Notes under the pieces: model-generated | What the model was told of the DNA's origin: nothing | The model's input: the letters and a program-made list of their open reading frames with translations, nothing else | Database searches by the model: none | Made by a program: the position numbers and the translations under genes | In this document: one piece after another, positions 17,429-25,308 of the stretch | Numbering within the stretch: the first letter of the stretch is position 1 | How the letters are laid out: every line of letters begins with the position of its first letter | Assembly (NCBI GenBank): GCA_963743705.1 | Contig: CAVUQS010000012.1 | Coordinates: forward strand, 372,001 to 436,000 | DNA: 64,000 nt | Source of the DNA: PALSA-243 sp963743705 | GTDB taxonomy: Bacteria > Acidobacteriota > Terriglobia > Bryobacterales > Bryobacteraceae | Direction: 5' to 3'

Positions 17429-17899
17429 TGGCGCCGACTATTCCCCCGATTGTTCCGCTCCACATTTTCCGGTTCAAGGTGGAAGTCACGAACGATTCCC
17501 TGTCCGGCGGCCCGCAAGGCAATCCGCACCGAGCTGGCCTTCGCGGAATGCACGGGATTGGAAGCCACCATGGAGCCGAAAAACATTAAGGAGGGAGGCC
17601 GCAACTACGGCACGGCGCAACGCGCGGGCGGCGTCACCTTCGCCACGGTCGTGCTGAAGCGAGGCGTTAGCGTGGATCGCGCCTTGTGGCAGATCTTCAA
17701 CACCATCACCTCGGGAAAATATGCGCCCCGGCTACACGTCAAGATCACGCTGCTCGATGGCGGCATGAAGCCGACGATGGCGTGGCAACTTGACCATGCG
17801 ATGCCGGTGAAATTCAAGTTTGCGGATTTGAACGCCAAGGGAACCGAAGTCGGAATCGAGGAATTGCACTTCGTCCACGAAGGGCTTTCCGCGGTTTAA
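17428..17899 (+). pseudogene. Second tube protein (Pvc5-like), frameshifted
   Basis: The start at 17428 has an ideal GGAGG 7 bases upstream. The first ~28 codons (APTIPPIVPLHIFRFKVEV) are in one frame and the rest (RTELAFAECTGLEATMEPKN ... VGIEELHFVHEGLSAV) in the next, with a +1 change near 17505-17520. Together they give a tube protein of about 157 residues, with the family block FAECTGLEATMEPK. Pvc5-like tube proteins form the tube layer next to the baseplate. If the shift is real, only a short peptide would be made. Conceptual repair is simple, as in its two neighbours. Confidence 0.8.
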
Positions 17900-17910
17900 A
17901 AGAGATTCAG

Positions 17911-19118
17911 ATGAGCCAGCCCAATCCCCCTTCGCAAACCGCTAACGGAATCGTCAAAGCGTCCTTGAAAGCGCTTCCCAATGGCGACCCCATCTGGGTC
18001 CATTTCAATCCGTCTTCGCTGGTCTATACCGTGGAAAATGCGAGCCAGCAGCAGAGCAAAGATCCGAAGCGGCGTCAACATGTAGCGTCAGTTCAACGGA
18101 AAGTTGACCATGGACCTGCAGTTCGACACTACGGACACTGGGGCCGACGTGCGGATCACCACCAACAAAGTGGCGGCCTTCATGCAATCCTCGGCCGCGG
18201 CGAACAAATCGAAAACCAATCCGAGTAATCCCCCCGCGCCTTCCGTTCTCAGCTTCGATTGGGGCGCCTACCATTTCCAGGGATTCATGGAGTCATTCAA
18301 GGAGACCATCGATTTCTTCTCCGCCGATGGAATCCCGCTGCGCGCGCTAGTCAGCATCGCGTTGGCGCGTCAGGACGATGTGTTCGATTCGACTGACAAG
18401 AACGCGGGCGTGGACAGTAGTCTCGCGCCCGGAAGCGTGGTCGCGACGCCGGCGGGCGGCAACGTAACCGGCCTGGCAAGCCAGGGCGGCGATCCAAATG
18501 CGACTCGCGCTCTATCCAGCGCGAATGGAATCGAGAATCCGCGCTTCACCAGCGGAGCGGCCCTGCAAGTGGGAGGCGGAATCCAGTTGAACGCCGCGGT
18601 GGGCTTCGTGGCAAGCGCTTCGGCCGGCGGTGGAATCGGGATTTCCGGCGGCGCGGGAGCGGGCCTTTCGGCAGGCGCGGGGGCAGGAATATCGGCGGGC
18701 GCCGGCTTCAGTGCGGGGGCATCGGCGAGCGCCGGTGTTTCGGCCGGCGCGGGCTTCGGCGTCGGCGGGAGCGCGTCGGGCGGGGCTGGCATTTCGGCCA
18801 CAGCGGGCGTTTCCGTGGGTGTGGGTGTGAGCGTCTCCACCAGCGCCGGCGGGCAAGTTGCCTTGGCCCCTGGCGGTGGCGCTCTGTTCGGATCCACCGT
18901 GTCGGCGGGCGTGCCCGCGACTGCTCGGAGCTTTTGCGGGCCTGGAAGCGGGCCGCGCCACCATCAGCACGACCGCAAACCTCGACCCGTCTCGTATGCT
19001 GCCGGCAACCGTGGGGTCGAATGTTGCGGCGGGCGCTAACGCCAGTTTCGGATTGGGAGGAACTGCCATGGCGGAAACCGGATTTTCCACGGATGTCGGC
19101 GCGCAATTTCAGTTTTAA
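17911..19118 (+). pseudogene. Pvc7-like CIS tube/baseplate adaptor with Gly/Ala/Ser repeat, two frameshifts
   Basis: The conceptual protein is about 400 residues. The N-terminal half matches the CIS tube-domain family found in Pvc7-type baseplate adaptors: IWVHFNPSSLVYTVENAS, then RQFNGKLTMDLQFDTTDTG, ADVRITT and FDWGAYHFQGFMESFKETID. It then has a Gly/Ala/Ser-rich repeat and a tail ending FSTDVGAQFQF. Frame changes are +1 at 18085 (CATGTA[G]CGTCAG) and +1 at 18926. No LysM motif was found, although Pvc7 relatives often have one. This is the only Pvc7-like gene in the window, so a true defect should disable assembly; that favours sequence error or very recent loss. Confidence 0.75.
18595..18860 (+). 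repeat. Gly/Ala/Ser low-complexity repeat within the Pvc7-like gene
   Basis: About 85 codons encode irregular repeats of GAGxSAGA, such as GLSAGAGAGISAGAGFSAGA. The DNA is repetitive and very GC-rich. It looks like a flexible or glycine-rich surface segment. Such DNA is prone to sequencing slips, and a frameshift lies 65 bases downstream. Confidence 0.75.
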
Positions 19119-19163
19119 CGACCGGCTGACATTCGATGGCGATTAATTCCAGAGGAACGATTT

Positions 19164-19319
19164 ATGTCCGTAACCATTGACGACATGCAAGTGGAAACGC
19201 AGGCTCCCGCCGCTGCCTCAGGCGGCCAAAACGCCGGCGCCGCGCCCCAACCGGAAATGAACTTCCACGCTGAACTGGAGAAGCTTCACGAGCGCAAGCT
19301 ACGATTGCAAGCCGACTAG
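19164..19319 (+). CDS. Small eCIS protein (51 residues), DUF5908-like
   Basis: A 51-residue gene with an AGAGGA ribosome site 7 bases before its ATG, sitting 2 bases before the hub gene. It reads SVTIDDMQVETQAPAAASGG, a Gly/Ala/Pro middle, then a charged helix FHAELEKLHERKLRLQAD. Many eCIS operons carry a very short gene of this type between the Pvc7-like and hub genes; the C-terminal helix resembles DUF5908. Its role is not known. Confidence 0.65.
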   Translation: MSVTIDDMQVETQAPAAASGGQNAGAAPQPEMNFHAELEKLHERKLRLQAD

Positions 19320-19321
19320 CC

Positions 19322-20410
19322 ATGCCTGAAACGCCCATCACATCCGAGGCAGTATATAGCGCCATCCCAACGGTGCAGGTCGACGGTCAGTTGAACGACA
19401 AAGTCACCGCCCAGTTGCTGGAGATGAAGATGTGCGAACACGAAGCGGGCATGTCCGATCTGACGCTGCGTTTCAGCAATTTCGGCTCATTTTCCGGAGG
19501 ACTGGCCGACCAGGTTTTTGAAGACGGAACCATTCTGAAGTTGGGCGCCGCCCTCACTGTGTATGCCGGGCTCGTTACTTCCCCAACGGAGATTTTCCGG
19601 GGTAAGATCATGGCGCTCGAAGCCGTCTTTCCCGCCAGCGGACCGCCGGAGCTTGTGGTGCTGGCCGAGGATGCCCTGCAAGGCGCGCGCATGAAACGGC
19701 GCACCAAGAATTGGGATAACACGTCCCTTTCCACCATCCTCCAGGAAGTGGCGAACGGCCTGGGCCTGACGCCGGTTACCAGCGGTCTTGACGCCACAAT
19801 CGGCTCCGAACAACAACTGAACGAAAGCGATCTTCACTTCCTGCGCCGCCTGCTGGCGCGATACGACGCGGACCTCCAAGTGGTGGCGGCGGAACTGCAC
19901 GCCACGCCGCGAAACCAGGCCCAGCGCAACGCGATTCAACTGGACATGTACAGCCAGCTTCACGAAGTTCGCATCCTGGCCGATCTGGCGCACCAGGTTA
20001 CGCAAGTCACTTCCACCGGTTGGGATTTCAATCAGGGGCAAACCACTTCTGCGACCAGCCAAACCACCTCGCTAGGACCTGGCGCAGGGCAGACCGGCGC
20101 GTCCTGGCTTTCGCAGGCGCTGAGCGCGCGGTCAGAGCAGTTGGCGCAATATGCCACGCTGAACCAGGCCGATGCGCAAGCGCTGGTAGACGCTGAATTC
20201 GCCCAACGGAGCCGGCAGTTTGTGTTGGCTCGCGGCGTAGCCGAAGGCAACCCGGCGCTCCGGGTGGGCACTTACCTGACTCTCACGGGCCTGGGCCCGC
20301 GGTTCTCGAATACGTATTACACAACCGGCACGGTGCACCGCTTCGACACGGCGAAGGGGTATGCGACGGAATTCACGGCGGAATGCGCCTACCTGGGGGC
20401 CGCCTCATGA
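19322..20410 (+). CDS. Baseplate hub protein, gpD family (Pvc8 N-terminal part)
   Basis: The product has 362 residues. It shows the phage late-control D fold: TVQVDGQLNDKVTAQLLEMK, then TLKLGA-like beta segments, FRGKIMALEAVFP, the helix NTSLSTILQEVANGLGL and ESDLHFLRRLLARYDADLQV, ending with an AxLxVGTYLTLTGLG beta domain. gpD and gpV equivalents are fused as VgrG in type VI systems, but here they are separate genes whose ends overlap (ATGA). The trimer would sit at the base of the tube and hold the spike. Confidence 0.9.
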   Translation: MPETPITSEAVYSAIPTVQVDGQLNDKVTAQLLEMKMCEHEAGMSDLTLRFSNFGSFSGGLADQVFEDGTILKLGAALTVYAGLVTSPTEIFRGKIMALEAVFPASGPPELVVLAEDALQGARMKRRTKNWDNTSLSTILQEVANGLGLTPVTSGLDATIGSEQQLNESDLHFLRRLLARYDADLQVVAAELHATPRNQAQRNAIQLDMYSQLHEVRILADLAHQVTQVTSTGWDFNQGQTTSATSQTTSLGPGAGQTGASWLSQALSARSEQLAQYATLNQADAQALVDAEFAQRSRQFVLARGVAEGNPALRVGTYLTLTGLGPRFSNTYYTTGTVHRFDTAKGYATEFTAECAYLGAAS

Positions 20411-21108
20411 GCATGTTGTTGCGCGATACCGTTGAGAAACTGATGGGGCCGGCGCTCTTTCTGGCCAAGGTGGTCAGCGTGAAAGACCCGCAGAATCGCA
20501 ACCAGGTTCAGGTGCGTCTCTACAACGCCGATGGCATCGCCGATCAGGATGGGCCGGTTTGGGCGCGCGTAGCAGTGCCCTTCGCGGGCGGCAACCGGGG
20601 CGCGTTCTTCATTCCGGATGTGGGCGATGAAGTGGTGGTATCGTTTCTCGCCGGCGACCCCCGCGGGGCGATTGTGATCGGCAGCCTGTGGAACGGGCAC
20701 GATACCGCGCCCGAAACCATGGGCGGATCGGGCCAGAGCGTGGACCGGTGGACCTTCACAGGGAAAGCGGGGACGCGCATCGCGATCGTGGAACAACCGG
20801 CCAGCAGCGCCACTATCTCATTCACCACGCCTGGTGGCCTCACCGGAACCCTCACCGATCAGGACGGCTCGATTGAATTCAGCGACAGCGCGCAAACGTC
20901 GGTGCGGATCGATTCGAGCGGAGTCACTATTAGCGCTCCGACTGCTCAGGTGCAGATTACCGCCGCCAGCGAGGTTACGGTGACTGCCCCGTCGGTTTCC
21001 GTCAACGCCGCGATGAGTACGTTCGCCGGCGTGGTGCAATGCCAAACGTTGATCGCCACCACCGTGGATTCGGCTACTTATACGCCGGGAGCGGGCAACG
21101 TATGGTGA
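20407..21108 (+). CDS. Spike protein, gpV / gp5-like OB-fold
   Basis: The product has 233 residues from the ATG that overlaps the hub stop; an upstream in-frame ATG at 20383 lies inside the hub gene. Residues about 15-105 are a gp5/gpV OB-fold (FLAKVVSVKDPQNRNQVQVR, WARVAVPFAGGNRGAFFIPD, VGDEVVVSFLAGDPRGAIVI GSLW). Residues about 135-215 are short beta repeats of the type seen in trimeric spike needles (SVRIDSSGVTISAPTAQVQI). It would form the piercing needle. No PAAR tip gene was found nearby. Confidence 0.9.
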   Translation: MSMLLRDTVEKLMGPALFLAKVVSVKDPQNRNQVQVRLYNADGIADQDGPVWARVAVPFAGGNRGAFFIPDVGDEVVVSFLAGDPRGAIVIGSLWNGHDTAPETMGGSGQSVDRWTFTGKAGTRIAIVEQPASSATISFTTPGGLTGTLTDQDGSIEFSDSAQTSVRIDSSGVTISAPTAQVQITAASEVTVTAPSVSVNAAMSTFAGVVQCQTLIATTVDSATYTPGAGNVW

Positions 21109-22706
21109 AACACGACATCCTGGTGCAGGGCGTCCCGCTCAGCGGGGTTCCGCAGACCAAGCCGATCGTGCTGCAAATGAATCGGGAGGATTTCCCGAAC
21201 GCGTTTCTGCGCGACTTGAGCGCCTTGGGAAAAACGCCGCTTTCCAGCACGCAGACGGTGATGACCGCTCCCTCGATTGCGGCCACTCTTTATCAACCGG
21301 TGACGCGCGTAGCGCACGTTGCACTGGCGGAGTTGTCCTGCCAGAGCGTGGGCTATCCGCGGGTGGACCCAACGCGCGTGATCTCAGCCGGCCTGGTGAT
21401 TCGCCGCATACCGCGCACCGGCGGCGTGAGCGAACTTTCCAAGCCGCCGGCTTCTGCGTGGGCGTGGATGAAGAACGCCAATGGACAGTTCGCCTGGGTG
21501 CAGCGCGACCCCAGTCTGGCGGACTGCGATCCAGACCCCACGCGGCGCCCGCAGCTTCAATCGGGGCGGCCGGATCTCGATCAATTGCTGGCGGCCCAGA
21601 CCCTCTCGTCGGCCCTGACTGAGGTCACCACGCCGGCATTCGTGGCCGCACCCGACGTCTGCAAAGCCGCCGGGCGTACGTTGGTCTATGCGCTGATTCC
21701 CACGGCGAGCAGCGAATCCAGCACCATGCAGGCGCCTTCCGTGCCGGCGCTCGACAGCGGCAATCTGCTCAAGATTCTGCCCACGCTATTAAAAAGCGGA
21801 AAGCACAACTTCCCTCAAGCCGACCAATCGGTGACGGTTCAATACATGTCCGACGATTGGGTAAAGGCGAACAGCAAGGCCGACTTCCTGTGCTTCTCCG
21901 CGACTCTCCGCCTGCTGTATAGCTCATTCGGCGCCTTTGACGGCTCGCCCGCGGCCAACGCGTTGCTGAATATCCTGAACCGGCGCAGCGTTACGAAACA
22001 AAGCGGCTCCGGATACGTGCAGCAGCCCATCGGCAAGTTCTTCCAGGAGGCCGCCACCGCGCTGATCGAGTACGATCCGAACGCGGATCCACCCGTTGCG
22101 GCACCTTCTCCCCTGCAAATGCCGCACAGTTGGGAGTTCTTCACCAATGCCGATGAAGACGATCTGCTGACTGCGATGAAGTCTCTTCTGCAAGCGCGCA
22201 GCGTGGCATCCATGCCGCCGCAGGGCCGATTCCAGGACGCTACCCGGCTTTACCGGTTGCGGCTCTTCTTCCGCATCAAAGGCGAAAGCCCCACATGTCC
22301 GCCCGAGCTGGTGTGGAGCTGTTACAGCGATCCGGTCCGTATTGCTGCATGGTACGAGAGCAGCGGCCGGCCGAGTGCGCCCGTTCCTTTGCCAGATCCC
22401 TTCGACCAGAACGTCTTGAAGAGCGCAAAGCCGACCGCCTCTTTTTCCGTGCCGCCCAGCTTGATGAACGCGATTCAGGGCGCCAGCCTTACGGGGTTAT
22501 CGAGCGGCACAGCCCCGGCGCCGGGAGGCGGCATCAGCTTGAACTGGATTTGCGGCTTTAGCATTCCGCTGATCACGATTTGCGCGTTCTTTGTGCTCAA
22601 CATTTTTCTTTCGCTGCTCAATATCGTTTTTTTCTGGATGGCGTTTATCAAGATTTGTATTCCATTTCCGATTCCGGCGCCGAGCGCATCGCCCACAGAG
22701 GACTAA
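21102..22706 (+). CDS. Unknown eCIS-locus protein with C-terminal membrane segments
   Basis: The product has 534 residues from the ATG at 21102, overlapping the spike stop. The long N-terminal part has no recognised motif; it begins VKHDILVQGVPLSGVPQTKP and has a helical middle. Residues about 478-526 are strongly hydrophobic (WICGFSIPLITICAFFVLNI followed by FLSLLNIVFFWMAFIKICI), enough for one or two membrane spans, and the tail is Pro-rich. It lies between spike and gp25 genes with overlapping ends on both sides, so it is surely part of the operon. A membrane anchor, spike-tip or cargo-chamber function is possible; none is shown. Confidence 0.65.
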   Translation: MVKHDILVQGVPLSGVPQTKPIVLQMNREDFPNAFLRDLSALGKTPLSSTQTVMTAPSIAATLYQPVTRVAHVALAELSCQSVGYPRVDPTRVISAGLVIRRIPRTGGVSELSKPPASAWAWMKNANGQFAWVQRDPSLADCDPDPTRRPQLQSGRPDLDQLLAAQTLSSALTEVTTPAFVAAPDVCKAAGRTLVYALIPTASSESSTMQAPSVPALDSGNLLKILPTLLKSGKHNFPQADQSVTVQYMSDDWVKANSKADFLCFSATLRLLYSSFGAFDGSPAANALLNILNRRSVTKQSGSGYVQQPIGKFFQEAATALIEYDPNADPPVAAPSPLQMPHSWEFFTNADEDDLLTAMKSLLQARSVASMPPQGRFQDATRLYRLRLFFRIKGESPTCPPELVWSCYSDPVRIAAWYESSGRPSAPVPLPDPFDQNVLKSAKPTASFSVPPSLMNAIQGASLTGLSSGTAPAPGGGISLNWICGFSIPLITICAFFVLNIFLSLLNIVFFWMAFIKICIPFPIPAPSASPTED

Positions 22707-23098
22707 TGGCTGCGAGCAATTATAAAGATCCGATCTCCTGGCCGTTCCTGCCAATCCCGCAAGCTAACGGCCAGCTTAGTTACAACACGCTGGAACAGAG
22801 CGTGCGCGATTCCATTCGCATCATCCTGACTACGCGCCCCGGCGAGCAGCTCATGCAGCCGTTATTCGGCGCCGGGCTACAGAACTTTCTGGACGAGGGC
22901 AACACGGTGGCCATTCGCCGTCAGATTCAAACGGCCATCATGAACGGCCTGCAAACCTACGAAGCGCGAATCGCCGTGGATAACGTGGAGGTGGACACGG
23001 TCCCCGAGGCGCCCTCGCAGATCCACGTTCAGATTTTCTACCGTTTGCTGCGCACCAACGCGCCCCAGCAAATCGGCGTGACGATGCAAGGCGGATAG
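22706..23098 (+). CDS. gp25-like baseplate wedge protein (Pvc9)
   Basis: The product has 130 residues. The start overlaps the preceding stop by one base (TAATG). It has the gp25 pattern: ISWPFLPIPQANGQLSYNTL, then VRDSIRIILTTRPGEQLMQP LFGAGLQNFL, with the RPGEQLMQPLFGAGL block diagnostic for gp25/TssE-type wedge proteins. It would join sheath and baseplate. Length is typical. Confidence 0.92.
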   Translation: MAASNYKDPISWPFLPIPQANGQLSYNTLEQSVRDSIRIILTTRPGEQLMQPLFGAGLQNFLDEGNTVAIRRQIQTAIMNGLQTYEARIAVDNVEVDTVPEAPSQIHVQIFYRLLRTNAPQQIGVTMQGG

Positions 23099-23102
23099 AA
23101 CA

Positions 23103-25298
23103 GTGCCCCTGATACCACCAGCTCTCGACGACCGATCTTACAGTGACCTGGTACAGGACATGCTGGTCAGCATTCCGGCCCATACGCCGGAGTGGACCAT
23201 CCAGCAGCCTGGGGACCCGGGCCGGACTCTCATCGAGCTTTTCGCCTGGCTTGCCGATTCCATTCTGTACCGCGCCAATCTGATCCCCGAGAGACAGCGG
23301 CTAGCTTTTCTCAAGCTGCTTGGAATGCCTCTGCAACCCGCCGCGGCGGCCAACGGAATTCTTTCGATCTTTTCGGACCCGTCGAGCACCACGGCAGTTA
23401 CGCTGGCCGCGGGCGCGTCGATTCCCGGTCCGCCGGCTTTCGAAACGCTGACCGAACTCGACGTGCTGCCCGTGACCGCGCGGGCCTATATTAAGTTGCC
23501 GCTCACCAGCGCGCAGCAGGCCACAGCCATGCCATTGCTGCAAGGCTTGATGTCTCTCTACAATCTCGCCAACGTTCCCGCCGGCTATACCACCACGCCG
23601 GTCTTCGCCAATAACATGGCGGACCCGAACGGAGTGGATATCTTTGGCGGCACGATCGATCAATGCCTCTGGATCGCATTGCTGGCGCCGCAGCCTGCGA
23701 ACGCCGCCGATATCCTTACGACGCTAGGCGACGGCCAGCGCATCCTTAGTCTCGGGCTGGCGCCGGCCTCGGGAGCATCCGATCCGTTCGCCGGTCTCGG
23801 ACCCCGCAGCGCCGTTCCGGTAACCTGGCAGATCAGTGGAAGCTCTCCGGCCGGACAGCCGCTCGTCTACTATCCCCTGAGCGTCGCCAGCGACACGACG
23901 AACGGTCTCACCAATGCCGGCGTGGTGCAACTTCTCTTGCCGCAATCCTTGGATATCGGCGCGCCCGCCAACGATGCGCGCAGCGATATCCAGGCGGGCG
24001 TTGGTCCGAAACCGCCTCGCATTGACGATCCCAATATCGACAGCATGCTGCTGACCTGGATTCGTATCAATGTGCAGAGCCCTCTGACACTGGGCTGGGC
24101 GGGCATCAATGCAGTCCAGATCGACCAGCGGAAAACTTACAACTACGTTGCCGCCGGAGTGAGTGACGGTTCGGCCAATCAGCAGTTCGCGCTGGCGCAA
24201 ACGCAGATCGACCCGGCTACGTTTCAACTCGATGTGGACATGCCGGGCCTGGGCTATCAACTTTGGAACGCGGTGGACGATCTCGCCGTATTGCAAGGCC
24301 CGGTGCCGGCGTATGTGCTCGACCCCGAAGCGGGAACGGTGACGTTCGGCAACCAGATGCAGGGCCTGATTCCGGCCGCCGGCCGCCGGGTTCGCGCGCG
24401 CCTGATGCGTGCGGGCGGAGGCGCGGCGGGGAATGTGCCCGCGGGCTCCCTTGCTGCGATCACGGCGTCGGATGTTTCCGGCAACGCGGTCAAGGGGCTC
24501 ACAGTACAGCAGCCTATCGACACTACCGGCGGCGCCGACGCGGAAACGCTCGACCAGGCGGAACAGCGTATCCCTTCCACGCTGCGGCACCAGCAGCGCG
24601 CAGTCACCGCTGACGACTACAAAAACCTGGTGCAAGAGATGCCGGGCGCCGGCGCGGCGCGGGTGGAGGTGCTGCCCCTATTCAAACCGCAAACCCGCGA
24701 TACCGACGTTCCAGGGGTGGTTTCGGTGATGGTCATTCCGCCCAAAGGCAGCTTCCAGCCGCCGTGTCCACGCGCCGGGCGCCCGCTGCTCGAGAGCGTC
24801 TACGCCTATCTCAATCCCAAAACCCCGGTGGCTGCCGAAATGTATGTGATCGGAACCGAATACGTGGGGCTCGGATTGAGCGTAGCCGTGGAGGTGCGCA
24901 GCGGATTCGGTCTGCTGCAGGTGGCGCAGCAGGTGGAACTGGCGCTGCGAACCTATCTGTGGCCGGCGCCGCCGGGCGGCGCCAGCGCGCAGGGTTGGCC
25001 TCTTGGCCGCACGGTACGCAGCCTCGAACTGGAAGTGATCGTCAGCCAGGTGGGCGGCGTAGTAGAGGTCAACGGACTGCTTCTGTTCCTGCCCCAAAGC
25101 GGAGGAGGTTACCAGCAGATTCCGGTGAATAGCAGCGGCGCGGCGGAACTCGCGCTCGAAAGCTGGCAGTTGCCCGAGCTGCTGCAAGTTTTAGTGACGC
25201 CGGGAACCGACGGCTCCGGCGTTGCGCCGGGGGCTCTGACTCCCGAAGCGCAAACGGACAATACGGTCGCTGTGCCGATTGTCCCGTCGGTGTGTTGA
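23103..25298 (+). CDS. Baseplate J-like protein (Pvc11, gp6-like)
   Basis: The product has 731 residues and starts with GTG four bases after the gp25 stop. The N-terminal part matches Pvc11-type baseplate proteins (WTIQQPGDPGRTLIELFAWL, ADSILYRANLIPERQRLAFL). The C-terminal part has the baseplate-J arrangement: AGGGAAGNVPAGSL, then TLDQAEQRIPSTLRHQQRAV TADDY, and GVVSVMVIPP followed by late beta-alpha elements. It would form the wedge ring of the baseplate with gp25. Confidence 0.9.
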   Translation: MPLIPPALDDRSYSDLVQDMLVSIPAHTPEWTIQQPGDPGRTLIELFAWLADSILYRANLIPERQRLAFLKLLGMPLQPAAAANGILSIFSDPSSTTAVTLAAGASIPGPPAFETLTELDVLPVTARAYIKLPLTSAQQATAMPLLQGLMSLYNLANVPAGYTTTPVFANNMADPNGVDIFGGTIDQCLWIALLAPQPANAADILTTLGDGQRILSLGLAPASGASDPFAGLGPRSAVPVTWQISGSSPAGQPLVYYPLSVASDTTNGLTNAGVVQLLLPQSLDIGAPANDARSDIQAGVGPKPPRIDDPNIDSMLLTWIRINVQSPLTLGWAGINAVQIDQRKTYNYVAAGVSDGSANQQFALAQTQIDPATFQLDVDMPGLGYQLWNAVDDLAVLQGPVPAYVLDPEAGTVTFGNQMQGLIPAAGRRVRARLMRAGGGAAGNVPAGSLAAITASDVSGNAVKGLTVQQPIDTTGGADAETLDQAEQRIPSTLRHQQRAVTADDYKNLVQEMPGAGAARVEVLPLFKPQTRDTDVPGVVSVMVIPPKGSFQPPCPRAGRPLLESVYAYLNPKTPVAAEMYVIGTEYVGLGLSVAVEVRSGFGLLQVAQQVELALRTYLWPAPPGGASAQGWPLGRTVRSLELEVIVSQVGGVVEVNGLLLFLPQSGGGYQQIPVNSSGAAELALESWQLPELLQVLVTPGTDGSGVAPGALTPEAQTDNTVAVPIVPSVC

Positions 25299-25308
25299 GC
25301 GAAACGCA

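Noticed and set aside
15836..19118. Programmed ribosomal frameshifting to explain the broken sheath, tube and Pvc7-like genes
   Set aside because: Eight shifts in three genes, at sites without slippery runs or a shared signal, cannot all be programmed.
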